Notes: a model not told the origin generated them from the sequence alone. DNA of 64,000 nucleotides from Tessaracoccus rhinocerotis (GCF_007197885.1 NZ_VKKG01000001.1:1-64000); one strand, 5' to 3'; positions 27,833 to 37,627 are shown, counted from the first letter of the stretch. Numbers and translations: made by a program.

Positions 27833-28413
27833 CAGCCGATCCGACGCTGCAGCAGCGCCCCGAACTCCAGGAGACGCCTGGTGTTGTGGTCGCCGTCGCC
27901 GGCAGGGCTCATGCGGAGGGTGAGGTCGTTGGGCACCTGCATGCCGGTGAAGCCGTGGTCCGCGTCGCAGTCCGGGTCCTCGCAGGTGGCCGGTCCGATG
28001 TCCAGGCGTCGGGCCGCGCCCCAGACCAGCGTGAGCCACGTCTCGACCAGTTGCGCGTCGCTGCCCGGGAAGACCTCCGGATGTGCGATGGAGCGCGTCA
28101 CCACCACGGAGTCCACCGCCCGCAGGGCGACGACCTCGGCGGTGGTCAGCGCACGCCCGGGAACCCCGTTGTCGCCGTCGTCGGTGTGACAGATCAGCAA
28201 CTGGGTCTCCGTGAGCACCAGCACGGTCATGTGCCGCTGCACCTCGTGGCCGGCGAAGGTGGCCTCGTGGTGGACCAGGTGACCCTGCACCTCGGCCTCC
28301 CCGAGCCCCCCGGCGATCGTGTCGCACACCAACTGGGGGTAGAAACCACACTCCGCGATCTCGGCGACCAGATCGGCGGGAAGCGGAGTTCGGGTCTGGT
28401 TGGAGTGGGTCAC
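27832..28413 (-). CDS. DUF5998 family protein
   Basis: The product is 193 aa, soluble, with CDTDD-like and CEDPDCDADHGF acidic/cysteine patches. Function is unknown. The GTG at 28413 has no ribosome binding site but has AACAAT six bases upstream (28420-28425), so leaderless start is possible. It heads the operon with the phosphodiesterase, glycosyltransferase and thymidine kinase. Only 37 bases separate it from the start of the divergent App1-type gene. Confidence 0.82.
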   Translation of the reverse strand: MTHSNQTRTPLPADLVAEIAECGFYPQLVCDTIAGGLGEAEVQGHLVHHEATFAGHEVQRHMTVLVLTETQLLICHTDDGDNGVPGRALTTAEVVALRAVDSVVVTRSIAHPEVFPGSDAQLVETWLTLVWGAARRLDIGPATCEDPDCDADHGFTGMQVPNDLTLRMSPAGDGDHNTRRLLEFGALLQRRIG

Positions 28414-28450
28414 CCGGCCATTGTTCCATGCCTTCGCTAAGTTGTGGTCC

Positions 28451-29479
28451 ATGAAGTCCCGCCCCTTCTTCGCCGCCCGCATCGAGGACAAACTGAACCG
28501 GCTGCTCAACCGGGCGTTGCTGCGCCTGGGCTGGCAGGAGTCGGTCGTGGCCTACACCGGGTTCGGGAACCAGGACCAGATCCGGGTCCTCGGCCGGGTG
28601 GTACTGCGCCCTCCGAGCCAACTCGGCATCGTCCAGGCGGCCACCGAACTGATCAACCGACGGGGCTGGCGCAACTTCATCAACGCCGCCCTGGTGGACT
28701 CCCCCATCACGGTCGTCATCGGCGAACAGCGGGCGGAGGTTTCCTCGGACCGGAGCGGCTACATCGACGTGCGCCTGCGCAACCCGGGGCTGGAACCCGG
28801 CTGGCACAACATCCAGATCGAGGGCTCCCGCGGCGCCTCGGCGGTGGCCCCGGTGCAGGTCATCGACAACGACGAGACCTTCGGCATCGTCAGCGACATC
28901 GACGACACCATCATCTCGACGTGGCTCCCGCGCCCCCTGATCGCCGCCTGGAACTCCTTCGTGCTGACCGAGCAGGCCAGGCAGGCGGTGCCGGGCATGG
29001 CCCGGATGTACCAGCAACTCCTGGAGCAGCATCCCGGTGCGCCCATCATCTTCGTCTCGACCGGCGCCTGGAACACCTACCCGATGGTCAGGCGCTTCAT
29101 CACCCGGCACGGCATCCCCGATGGCGCGATGCTGCTCACGGACTGGGGCCCCACCAACACGGGATGGTTCCGCAAGGGTCCGGACCACAAGCGGACGTGC
29201 CTGCGCGAACTGGCGCGTGACCTGCCCAACATCCGCTGGCTGCTGGTGGGCGACGACGGCCAGCACGACCCCGCGCTCTACGCCGAGTTCGCCACGCTGC
29301 AACCGGAGCACGTCCGCGCGCGGGCAATCCGCCAGCTCACCCCCGGCGAGCACGCACTCGCACACGGCACCCTCACGGAGTCACCCGGGGACGAGCAGAA
29401 CTGGTCCCCCGACACGGCCCCGGAGGTTCGTGCCCCCGATGGCGACGGTCTGGCCGATAAGCTGCGCACGATCATCTGA
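28451..29479 (+). CDS. App1/DUF2183 family phosphatidate-phosphatase-like protein
   Basis: The product is 342 aa. The HAD-type nucleophile motif DIDDT is in VSDIDDTIIST, and a later LLVGDDGQHD gives the distal acidic motif; yeast App1 of this family dephosphorylates phosphatidic acid. The N-terminal part is a beta-rich domain (VVAYTGFGNQDQIRVLGRVV). The ATG at 28451 has TAAGTT seven bases upstream (28438-28443) and no ribosome binding site, pointing to a leaderless message. parC follows after 17 bases. Confidence 0.87.
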   Translation: MKSRPFFAARIEDKLNRLLNRALLRLGWQESVVAYTGFGNQDQIRVLGRVVLRPPSQLGIVQAATELINRRGWRNFINAALVDSPITVVIGEQRAEVSSDRSGYIDVRLRNPGLEPGWHNIQIEGSRGASAVAPVQVIDNDETFGIVSDIDDTIISTWLPRPLIAAWNSFVLTEQARQAVPGMARMYQQLLEQHPGAPIIFVSTGAWNTYPMVRRFITRHGIPDGAMLLTDWGPTNTGWFRKGPDHKRTCLRELARDLPNIRWLLVGDDGQHDPALYAEFATLQPEHVRARAIRQLTPGEHALAHGTLTESPGDEQNWSPDTAPEVRAPDGDGLADKLRTII

Positions 29480-29496
29480 AAGGGGACCCCTGCCAC

Positions 29497-31950
29497 ATGG
29501 CGACCAAGACGCCCGAGGACGACACCTTCACCGAGCACATCCTTGACACCGATGTCACGGAGGAGATGCAGACCAGCTTCCTGGAGTACGCGTACTCCGT
29601 CATCTACTCGCGCGCCCTCCCGGACGCGCGCGACGGCCTCAAGCCGGTCCAGCGTCGCATCCTGTTCTCGATGGACGAGATGGGCGTGCGTCCCGACCGC
29701 GGCCACGTCAAGTGCGCCCGCGTCGTCGGCCAGGTGATGGGCGTGCTGCACCCGCACGGCGACACCGCCATCTACGACGCTCTCGTGCGCCTGGCCCAGC
29801 CCTGGGCCATGCGCCTGCCGCTGATCGACGGCCACGGCAACTTCGGCTCCCTCGACGCCGGGCCCGCTGCCATGCGCTACACCGAGTGCCGGATGGCCAC
29901 CCCCGCCCGCGCTATGACACTCGGCCTCGCCGAGGACACCGTCGACTTCAAGGCCAACTACGACGGCCGCGAGTCCGAGCCCGTGGTGCTGCCCGCTGCC
30001 TTCCCGAACCTGCTCGTCAACGGCGCCACCGGCATCGCGGTGGGCATGGCCACCAACATCGCACCCCACAACCTGATCGAGGTGGTGGCGGCCCTCAAGC
30101 AGTTGCTGAAGAAGCCGGACATCGAGCTCGACGAGCTGATGCGCTACCTGCCCGGACCGGACTTCCCCGCCGGGGGCAAGATCATCGGCCTCGACGGGGT
30201 CCGCGACGCCTATGAGACGGGCCGTGGCACGTTCCGGATCCGGGCCACGGCCCGCATCGAGAAGGTCAGCCCGCGCCGGATGGGCATCGTCGTCACCGAG
30301 CTGCCCTACATGATCGGCCCCGAGAAGGTCATCGAGCAGATCCGCAAGGGCGTGCAGGACAAGAAGCTCAGCGGCATCTCCGACGTCAAGGACCTCACCG
30401 ACCTGGCCCACGGCACCCGGCTCGTGATCGAGGTGAAGAACGGCATCAACCCGGAGGCACTCCTCGAGCAGCTGTACAAGCAGACCAAGCTCGAGGACAC
30501 CTTCGCCATCAACGCCGTCGCGCTGGTCGAGGGCGAGCCCCGCACGCTCACCCTGAAGGAGCTGCTGCAGGTCTACCTCGAACACCGCCTCGACGTGGTG
30601 CTGCGGCGCAGCCGCTTCCAGCTGGGGAAGGCCTCGGACCGGCTCCACCTGGTGCGCGGCCTGATCACGGCGATCGCCGACATCGACGACGTCATCGCCA
30701 TCATCCGCACCTCCGACGACGCCAGCCAGGCACGCAGTCGCCTGATCGCCGCGTTCGACCTCGACGAGGTGCAGGCGAACTACATCCTCGACATGCAGCT
30801 GCGCCGCCTCACCAAGTACTCCACCATCGAACTCGAGAAGGAGGCCGACGAGCTCAACGAGACCATCGCCGGGCTCCGCGAGATCATCGAGGACCCGGAC
30901 GTCCTGCGCCGGCTCGTGGCCAGGGAGTTGGACGAGGTCGCCAAGGAGTTCGGGACCCCTCGCCGAACCGTCCTGCTCGCCTCCAGCGGCAAGGCGAGCA
31001 CCGCCTCGGCGGCGCCGCTCGAGGTCCCGGACGACCCGTGCTGGGTGCTGCTGTCCGGAACCGGGCTGGTGGCCCGCACCGACGTCGACACCCCCCTCCC
31101 GACGGAGGGCCGCTCCGCGCACGACGTGATCATCTCCGCGTGCCGCACCACGGCCCAGGGCGAGTTCGGCGTCATCACCAACCTCGGACGGGTGATCCGT
31201 GCCCGCGCCATCGAGCTGCCCACCGTCCCCCTGACGGCCAGCGCGCCATCGCTGCAGGGTGGGTCCCTGGCCGCCGAGCTGTGGCCACTGGAACCCGGGG
31301 AGCGGCCGCTGTGCGTGACCACGCTCGATCCGGACTCCCTCGGGCTCGCCGTCGGCACCAGGTCCGGTGTGGTGAAGCGGGTCAGGGCCGAGCAATTGTC
31401 AAAGGACTCCTGGGACGTCATCCGCCTCGACGACGGCGACGAGGTCGTCGGCGCCGTGGAGCTGGCCTCAGAGGGCGTGGACCTCGCGTTCATCACCTCC
31501 GACGCGCAGCTGCTGCGGTTCTCGGCCTGGGGCGTCCGCCCGCAGGGCCGCACCGGCGGCGGCGTCGCCGGCATCAAGCTTTCCAGCGGCGCCCACGTGG
31601 TTTGGTTCGGCACCGCCGACCCCGAGGCCGACGAGGTGGTCACCATCTCCGGCAGCTCCACCGCGCTGCCCGGCACCGAGCCGGGTGCGGCGAAGGTGAC
31701 GCCACTGTCGGAGTACCCCGCCAAGGGACGGGCCACCGGTGGCGTGCGCTGCCACCGCTTCCTGAAGGGTGAGGACACCCTACTGATGGCCGCGATCGGT
31801 CGCGCCCCGGTCGTGGCCACGGCCGCCAGCGGCTCCCCGGTGCAGCTGCCGCCCGCGACCGGACGCAGGGACGGCTCGGGTGTCGCGGTGCCGCAACCCG
31901 TCACCGCACTCGCGGGAAGGCACACCGGCGCCCCTGCGCAGGAGGGGTGA
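29497..31950 (+). CDS. parC: DNA topoisomerase IV subunit A (type IIA topoisomerase, breakage-reunion subunit)
   Basis: The product is 817 aa. The breakage-reunion domain starts SFLEYAYSVIYSRALPDARDG; the catalytic tyrosine is Y128 in MRYTECR, next to the winged-helix GHGNFGSLD. The C-terminal beta-pinwheel has degenerate G-box repeats such as GRTGGGVAGIKL rather than the QRRGGKG box of gyrase. Its partner is the parE-like gene at 35192-37273. In actinobacteria such a second pair, apart from gyrBA near the origin, is ParC/ParE. A gyrase identity cannot be fully excluded from sequence alone. GGGGACC precedes the ATG. Confidence 0.85.
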   Translation: MATKTPEDDTFTEHILDTDVTEEMQTSFLEYAYSVIYSRALPDARDGLKPVQRRILFSMDEMGVRPDRGHVKCARVVGQVMGVLHPHGDTAIYDALVRLAQPWAMRLPLIDGHGNFGSLDAGPAAMRYTECRMATPARAMTLGLAEDTVDFKANYDGRESEPVVLPAAFPNLLVNGATGIAVGMATNIAPHNLIEVVAALKQLLKKPDIELDELMRYLPGPDFPAGGKIIGLDGVRDAYETGRGTFRIRATARIEKVSPRRMGIVVTELPYMIGPEKVIEQIRKGVQDKKLSGISDVKDLTDLAHGTRLVIEVKNGINPEALLEQLYKQTKLEDTFAINAVALVEGEPRTLTLKELLQVYLEHRLDVVLRRSRFQLGKASDRLHLVRGLITAIADIDDVIAIIRTSDDASQARSRLIAAFDLDEVQANYILDMQLRRLTKYSTIELEKEADELNETIAGLREIIEDPDVLRRLVARELDEVAKEFGTPRRTVLLASSGKASTASAAPLEVPDDPCWVLLSGTGLVARTDVDTPLPTEGRSAHDVIISACRTTAQGEFGVITNLGRVIRARAIELPTVPLTASAPSLQGGSLAAELWPLEPGERPLCVTTLDPDSLGLAVGTRSGVVKRVRAEQLSKDSWDVIRLDDGDEVVGAVELASEGVDLAFITSDAQLLRFSAWGVRPQGRTGGGVAGIKLSSGAHVVWFGTADPEADEVVTISGSSTALPGTEPGAAKVTPLSEYPAKGRATGGVRCHRFLKGEDTLLMAAIGRAPVVATAASGSPVQLPPATGRRDGSGVAVPQPVTALAGRHTGAPAQEG

Positions 31951-32020
31951 CCAACGGACGGTCCAGGTTCGGGCCGGGGTCGGCCCAGGAGTAGCATCGC
32001 CCAGCGAAGGAGAGTGAAAC

Positions 32021-32512
32021 ATGAGCTTTGACGACCTGTTGGCCGCCAACCAGACCTACGCCGAGGACTTCCCTCACGGAGGCTTCGACGGCATCGCGCG
32101 CGCCGGTGTCCTGATGATCACGTGCATGGACTCGCGGATCGACCCGCTCGACATGATCGGCCTCGGCCACGGCGACGCGAAGATCCTGCGAACCCCCGGC
32201 GGCGCTGTCTCAAGCACCACCCTCACGGGCGTCCTGCTCGGTGTCCAACTCCTGAACGTCAATCGCATCCTGATCGTCCCCCACACCAAGTGCGCGATGG
32301 CCTCGGGCACGGACGCTGATATCCGCCAGGTGATCTCCGAGCGCAACGGCCTGGACACGACATGGCTGAACTTCGGCGCGTCACCCGACCAGTTGGCCAG
32401 GCTGCGCCGCGATCACGAGATGATCGCCAACCACCCCCTGGTCAAGGACCGCGCCGAGGTCGGTGGATTCATGTACGACGTGGACACCGGCCTCCTCGAA
32501 CAGATCATCTGA
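32021..32512 (+). CDS. Beta-class carbonic anhydrase
   Basis: This 163-aa cytosolic zinc enzyme interconverts CO2 and bicarbonate. Zinc ligands C35 (in TCMDSR, with D37 and R39), H88 and C91 (in PHTKCAM) are present. It belongs to the short clade common in actinobacteria. GAAGGAGAG precedes the ATG. The neighbour downstream is a broken lactate permease. Confidence 0.95.
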   Translation: MSFDDLLAANQTYAEDFPHGGFDGIARAGVLMITCMDSRIDPLDMIGLGHGDAKILRTPGGAVSSTTLTGVLLGVQLLNVNRILIVPHTKCAMASGTDADIRQVISERNGLDTTWLNFGASPDQLARLRRDHEMIANHPLVKDRAEVGGFMYDVDTGLLEQII

Positions 32513-32522
32513 TCGCTGCTCG

Positions 32523-34000
32523 ATGACCCCACTGGAGGTATTCGCACCCGACTCCGACCCCATGGGTGCGCAGTGGCTGTCTGCCCTGCTGGGCGCTGCC
32601 CATCGCCGCGATGCTGGTGACCCTGGGCGCCCTGCGCTGGAAGGCCCATGTCGCCGCAGTGTTCTCGTGGCTCGTCGCCGCAGCCGTCGCGGTTGCCGGG
32701 TTCGGAATGCCGCTGCACATGACCATGGCCACCAGTGCCCACGGCTTCGCGTACGGCATCTTCCCCATCGTGTTCATCCTGCTGTCTGCCATCTGGATGT
32801 ACGAGGTGACGGTGACGTCAGGACGTTTCGACGACCTGCGCCGCACCTTCTTCCTGGTCAGTGACGATCCAAGCGTCGTCGGGCTGCTGGTCGCGTTCTG
32901 CTTCGGAGGCCTGCTCGAGGCGCTGGCGGGCTACGGCGCACCCGTCGCCATCACCGCGGCAATGCTGGTGGCGGTGGGTCACTCGGCGCTGCGCTCAGCA
33001 CTGGTGGCCCTGCTCGCCAACACCGTGCCGGTCGCCTTCGGCGTCGTGGGGCTGCCCATCCTGATGGCGGCCCGCGTCGGCGGCTTCGACGACCCACTGG
33101 CCGTTTCCCCGATCGCCGGCCGGCTCACCGCGATCCTGTGCCTGGTGGTGCCCTTCTTGCTGCTCGCGGTGATGGACGGACGCAAGGGCATCCGGGAGTG
33201 CTGGCCCGTGGGCCTGGTGGTGGGGGCCACGTTCGCGATCACCAAGTGGATCGTCTCGGCCACCTCGTTGTTCCACCTGACCGAGATGTTCGCATCCGTC
33301 ATCAGCGTGGCCATCGCCATCGCGTTCCTGCGGCTCTGGCGCCCGAGCGGGGCGGCCGCCGCCACGATTCGGGTGGCGCATCCCCTCGACCCGGATCTCG
33401 AGGCTGCATCGGCTGGGCCGGTGGATCCCGGAGACGCGGAAGCTGTCAATCGTGGCAGTCGCCACCGGGCTGGTGTACCGAATGGCGCTGGGTGAGATCT
33501 TCGGCGTGCTCTGGGCCCAGCTGAAGCGGATGCGCTTCGCGGCGCTCACGATCGGCTTCGTGGTCGCCCTCGCATTCGTGATGGGCGACTCCGGCCAGAC
33601 CCTCGCGCTGGGCATGCTCGTCGCCGGCGCCGGCATCTGGTACGCGGCACTCGCCCCTGTTCTCGGCTGGATCGGGACGTGCGTCACGGGCTCCGACACC
33701 TCCGCCAACATCCTGTTCTCCGGGTTGCAGTCCAGCGTCGGGTACGAGATCGGTCCCGGCAGCCACCTGGGGACCGACGGCATGCGGGCACTGCTGGTCG
33801 GAGCGGGCGCCACCGGCGGGGTCGTGGGCAAGATGATCTCTCCCCAGTCGCTGGCCATCGCTGCGACGGCCATCTCGCTGCCCGGCGCGGAGTCGGTGAT
33901 CCTGCGGCGCATCGTCTGGTGGAGCATCGGGCTTCTGGCACTGCTGTGCGCGCTCTCCGGCCTGATGGCCACGCCTTTGCTCAGCTGGCTGCTTCCTTGA
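32523..34000 (+). pseudogene. L-lactate permease (LctP/LldP family), frameshifted and internally deleted
   Basis: Family sequence is spread over three frames. The start (MTPLEVFAPDSDPMGAQWLS) is in frame with 32523. Near 32592-32600 it must shift to continue as LPIAAMLVTLGALRWKAH, fitting loss of two bases. That frame ends at 33495, after FLRLWRP. The C-terminal part (VYRMALGEIFGVLWAQL, TGSDTSANILFSGLQ, GGVVGKMISPQSLAIAA) is in a third frame to 34000. About 80-100 residues normally present between the two latter parts are missing. The transporter would import lactate with protons; it cannot be made here. The 3' end overlaps the convergent membrane-protein gene. Confidence 0.85.
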
Positions 34001-35183
34001 TGCCGGCGGAACGCGCGGCGTCCTCGGCGAGGACCACCAGCCGGCAGGCGCAGGCCTGCCGGATCGTCTCCTCGACCGTGTCGCGCACGCCCTGCCGCAG
34101 TGCCGGGTCCGTTGCCGAGACCACGGCGAAGTAGAACGCGGAGAACACGGCGAGGAACCCGGATACACGCAGCGTTTCCAGTGTGATGTCGTAGGTTCGC
34201 ACCGACGAGGCCACCTCCACCACCACCGTCGCCGGCGCCCCCGTCCAAACCTCCACGAGCGCGCCGTTGACCGTGAGGACTCCCAACAGCACGAAGAACA
34301 CGAAGACGCTGCCACCGACGATCGTGGCCACCACCAGCCGCGAGAGCGTGGCGATCAAACGCAGCGAGAGTCGTTGCTGCAGGCCAAGCGGGGTCCGTGA
34401 CGGCGACGCGACGAGGTGGCCGTGGCCCTCCAGCGGGGTGCCGACGAGCGCATCGGCGAGGTCGTCGGCGGTCTCGAACCTGGCCAGTTCCGGCACCCTG
34501 GAGTTGCTCCGGGTCGACAGGAAGCTGAGCGAGAGCGCCACGAACAGCGCCATCAGGCCGAGGAACGGCCACAGCGTCAACGTCGCGACGGCCTGCCACA
34601 TCTCACCTGTGAAGAAGAAGAACGTCACGACGCCGAGCAGGATCGGCAGGCTGCGTGCGAGCGAGCCGCTGGCCGCGAGGATCGCCGCCACCACCTCGCG
34701 CCCGAGGAACAGGAACAGGGAAACCACCCCGAACTCCACCAGGAGCAGCGCGATCCCGAGCACCAGCGCCTGCAGCACCGTCACCCCCGCCGCGGTCCCC
34801 AGCCGGCTCTCCATGGAGCTGATCGCGAGGTCGCTGAACCGCCAGCCCGTGTGCGGCGCGACCAGCGCCGTCAGGGTCGGGGCGAGGGTGAACACCACTC
34901 CTTCGGGCCAACCGAACCTGGCCACCGGGGCCAACAGACGGCGGCCGCGCCACCGGTTCGCGCCCACCCACGTGGCCAGGATCGCCACCAGGCCGATGGC
35001 CGCCGAGATGAAGGCGTGCCCGGTGATCACCGGCACCATGGCGACCATCACGAGGACGAACCAGACCAGCAGGAAGGGCAACGCCCTCAGGCTCGCCTCC
35101 CGCTTGACGGAGGTGTCGTCCACGAGCGCTGTGAGGCCCCTGTGGAAGAACCACTGGTCCACGGGCGTGCGGTCTGGCTCCAC
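33981..35183 (-). CDS. Polytopic membrane protein of unknown function
   Basis: The product is 400 aa with about six or seven predicted membrane segments (for example ALPFLLVWFVLVMVAMVPVI, VTVLQALVLGIALLLVEFGV, IVGGSVFVFFVLLGVLTV) and a charged loop in the middle. No family was recognised. The GTG at 35183 lies eight bases after the parE stop, so it is probably co-transcribed with parE. The last 20 bases overlap the lactate permease pseudogene in antisense. Confidence 0.75.
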   Translation of the reverse strand: MEPDRTPVDQWFFHRGLTALVDDTSVKREASLRALPFLLVWFVLVMVAMVPVITGHAFISAAIGLVAILATWVGANRWRGRRLLAPVARFGWPEGVVFTLAPTLTALVAPHTGWRFSDLAISSMESRLGTAAGVTVLQALVLGIALLLVEFGVVSLFLFLGREVVAAILAASGSLARSLPILLGVVTFFFFTGEMWQAVATLTLWPFLGLMALFVALSLSFLSTRSNSRVPELARFETADDLADALVGTPLEGHGHLVASPSRTPLGLQQRLSLRLIATLSRLVVATIVGGSVFVFFVLLGVLTVNGALVEVWTGAPATVVVEVASSVRTYDITLETLRVSGFLAVFSAFYFAVVSATDPALRQGVRDTVEETIRQACACRLVVLAEDAARSAGIKEAAS

Positions 35184-35191
35184 GGCGCGGC

Positions 35192-37273
35192 TCAGACGTC
35201 GATCCGATCGGACTCCAGCGTGTAGGCGCCGCGGACGATGAACTCCTTGCGGGGTGCGACGTCGTTGCCCATCAGCATCTCGAACACGGCCTCGGCCTCC
35301 GCGGCGTCGTCGACGGTGAGCCGCCGCAGCATGCGGTGGCGCGGGTCCATCGTGGTCTCCGCCAACTGGTGCGCATCCATCTCGCCGAGCCCCTTGTAGC
35401 GCTGGGGTTCCTTGAAGTTGACGCCCTTCTTGGTGAGTTCGGCGGCCTTGCGCTGGTACTCGGCGTCGCTGTAGGTGTAGAGGTACTTCTCCATCCCACG
35501 CTTGGGGTTGATCAGCTCGAACCGGTGGAGCGGCGGAACCGCGGAGAACACCCGGCCGGCCTCCACCAACGGCCGCATGTACCGGAAGAACAGGGTGGCG
35601 AGCAGGCAGCGGATGTGGGCGCCGTCGGAGTCGGCGTCCGCCATGAAGATGACCTTGCCGTAGCGGGCGTTGTCCAGGTCGAAGCTGCGGCCGGACCCGG
35701 CGCCGAGGACCTGGATGATGCTGGCGCACTCGGCGTTCTTGAGCATGTCACCCACCGACGCGCGCTGCACGTTGAGGATCTTGCCCCGGATGGGCAGGAG
35801 GGCCTGGAACTCGGAATTGCGCGCCACGTTGGCGGTGCCGAGAGCGGAGTCGCCCTCCACGATGAACAATTCGCTGCGTTCGCCGTCGGCGGAGCGGCAG
35901 TCCTTCAGCTTCGCGGGCAGGGTCGAGGACTCCAGCGCGTTCTTGCGGCGCTGGTTCTCCTTGTGGGCCCGGGCCTGCATCCGGGTGCGGCCGGCGGCCA
36001 CGACCTTCTCCATCAGGGTCCGCGCGATGGGCTTGACGGCCGCCTTCGAACTGGTGAGCCAGGCCCCGAGCTCCTCTTCCACGACCTTTGCCACGAGACG
36101 CTGCACCGGCGGTGTGCCGAGCACCTCCTTGGTCTGGCCCTCGAACTGCGGCTCGGCGAGCCGCACCGTGATGACGGTGGTCAGGCCCTCGAGGCAGTCA
36201 TCGCGGATGATTTCGTCGCCGTTCTTGAGGATGCCTCTGGTGCCCTCGAGCGACTTGGTGAACGCCTTCAGCAGGCCCCGCTCGAAACCGGAGACATGGG
36301 TTCCGCCCTTCGGTGTGGAGATGATGTTCACGAAGGACTTCAGCACCGTGTCGTAGCTGGTGCCCCACCGCACGGCGATGTCGACCTCGAGGTCGCGCTC
36401 CACGTCGGTGGCGGTCATCGAGCCGGAGGCGTCCAGCATCGGCACGGTCTCGGTGAACTTGTCCCGGCCCTGGAGGCGAAGCACCTCCGTGAGGGGTGCG
36501 TCGGGGGCCAGGTAGTCCGCGAACTCGGTGATGCCGCCGACGTGCTGGAACTCCTCGGAGGTGCGTTCGGCGGTGCGGTTGTCGTTGACGACGATCTTGA
36601 GGCCGGGGACCAGGAAGGAGGTCTGGCGGGCACGGTCCAGCAGGTGCTGGAGGGACAGCTGGGCGTCCTTGAGGAAGATCTGCTGGTCCGTCCAGTACCG
36701 GACCCGGGTGCCGGTCTTGCCCTTCGCCACCTTCCCCATCTTGCGCAGGCCGCCCTGCGGGGTGAAGGGCGCTTCGGGGCCGTCGCCGTCGAAGACCCCG
36801 GGGACGCCCCTGCGGAAGCTCATGGCCCAGGTGGCACCGTTCCTGTCCACCTCGACGTCCAGCCGGGAGCTGAGCGCGTTGACCACGGACGCGCCTACCC
36901 CGTGGAGGCCGCCAGTGGCGTTGTACGAGGAGTTGCCGAACTTTCCACCGGCGTGGAGCTTGGTGTAGACCACCTCGACGCCGCTGAGACCCGTGCGGGG
37001 CTCCTTGTCCACCGGGATGCCGCGGGCCTCGTCGACCACCGTCACGGAGCCGTCCTGACCCAACGTGATCTCGATGGTCTCGCCGAACCCGGACAGCGCC
37101 TCGTCGACGGAGTTGTCGATGATCTCCCAGAGGCAGTGCATCAGCCCCCGGGTGTCCGTGGAGCCGATGTACATGGCGGGACGCTTGCGCACCGCCTCCA
37201 GGCCTTCGAGCACCAGGAGGTTCTTGGCCTCGTAGTCGCGGTTGGTGTGTGGGACGTTCTTCGGGGACTGCAC
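35192..37273 (-). CDS. parE: DNA topoisomerase IV subunit B (ATPase subunit)
   Basis: The product is 693 aa. GHKL ATPase motifs are LWEIIDNSVDEALSG and GGLHGVGASVVNALS; the TOPRIM metal residues are in IVEGDSALG and MADADSDGAH. It pairs with the ParC-like subunit to decatenate or relax DNA. The GTG at 37273 has TAGCCT six bases upstream and no ribosome binding site (leaderless type). An inverted repeat lies about 20-40 bases upstream. ParC is about 5 kb away on the other strand. Confidence 0.87.
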   Translation of the reverse strand: MQSPKNVPHTNRDYEAKNLLVLEGLEAVRKRPAMYIGSTDTRGLMHCLWEIIDNSVDEALSGFGETIEITLGQDGSVTVVDEARGIPVDKEPRTGLSGVEVVYTKLHAGGKFGNSSYNATGGLHGVGASVVNALSSRLDVEVDRNGATWAMSFRRGVPGVFDGDGPEAPFTPQGGLRKMGKVAKGKTGTRVRYWTDQQIFLKDAQLSLQHLLDRARQTSFLVPGLKIVVNDNRTAERTSEEFQHVGGITEFADYLAPDAPLTEVLRLQGRDKFTETVPMLDASGSMTATDVERDLEVDIAVRWGTSYDTVLKSFVNIISTPKGGTHVSGFERGLLKAFTKSLEGTRGILKNGDEIIRDDCLEGLTTVITVRLAEPQFEGQTKEVLGTPPVQRLVAKVVEEELGAWLTSSKAAVKPIARTLMEKVVAAGRTRMQARAHKENQRRKNALESSTLPAKLKDCRSADGERSELFIVEGDSALGTANVARNSEFQALLPIRGKILNVQRASVGDMLKNAECASIIQVLGAGSGRSFDLDNARYGKVIFMADADSDGAHIRCLLATLFFRYMRPLVEAGRVFSAVPPLHRFELINPKRGMEKYLYTYSDAEYQRKAAELTKKGVNFKEPQRYKGLGEMDAHQLAETTMDPRHRMLRRLTVDDAAEAEAVFEMLMGNDVAPRKEFIVRGAYTLESDRIDV

Positions 37274-37291
37274 CCCGTCAGGCTACCGCGC

Positions 37292-37313
37292 GTAATGACA
37301 ACTTTGTCGTTAC
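37292..37313. promoter_or_regulatory. Inverted repeat in the parE / DUF7455 divergent promoter region
   Basis: GTAATGACAA (37292-37301) and TTGTCGTTAC (37304-37313) form a 10-bp inverted repeat with one mismatch and a two-base centre. It lies 19-40 bases upstream of the parE start and about 70 upstream of the divergent gene, well placed as an operator for one or both. The binding protein is unknown. Confidence 0.5.
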
Positions 37314-37380
37314 GCCCCGGGAACATTCCGGCGACCCGGTACGTTGGTACGTGACAGAAGCAACTTGAGAGCGAGGCGAG

Positions 37381-37578
37381 ATGACCGAAACTGCTGTTGA
37401 CCCCGCCCTGACCGCCACGGACCGCTGTGACCGGTGCGGCGCTCAGGCCTACCTCAGAGTGATCCTCCCCAGTGGCGGAGAGCTCATGTTCTGCGCGCAC
37501 CACGCCGCGGCACATCGTGAGAAGCTCGATCAGGTTGCGGCTCGAATCCAGGACGAGACGAGCAAGCTGCGGGCCTGA
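37381..37578 (+). CDS. DUF7455 small cysteine/histidine protein
   Basis: The product is 65 aa. CDRCGAQAY and FCAHHAAAH provide two cysteines, one cysteine and histidines that could bind one zinc ion. Function is unknown; the family is common in actinobacteria. GAGGCGAG precedes the ATG. It is a single-gene unit divergent from parE and closed by a strong hairpin. Confidence 0.87.
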   Translation: MTETAVDPALTATDRCDRCGAQAYLRVILPSGGELMFCAHHAAAHREKLDQVAARIQDETSKLRA

Positions 37579-37599
37579 CCCGCACTGGTTGAACATGAC

Positions 37600-37624
37600 G
37601 GGCCCGGGAGCACCTCCCGGGCCC
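37600..37624. terminator. GC-rich hairpin between DUF7455 and nudC
   Basis: GGGCCCGGGA (37600-37609) pairs with TCCCGGGCCC (37615-37624) around a five-base loop, between two convergent genes. There is no long U tract; it may work in both directions. Confidence 0.7.
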
Positions 37625-37627
37625 TCG

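Noticed and set aside
29497-31950. Labelling the pair as DNA gyrase GyrA/GyrB
   Set aside because: The A subunit lacks a clear QRRGGKG GyrA box and the two genes are not adjacent as gyrBA normally is near the origin; ParC/ParE fits better, though not proven.
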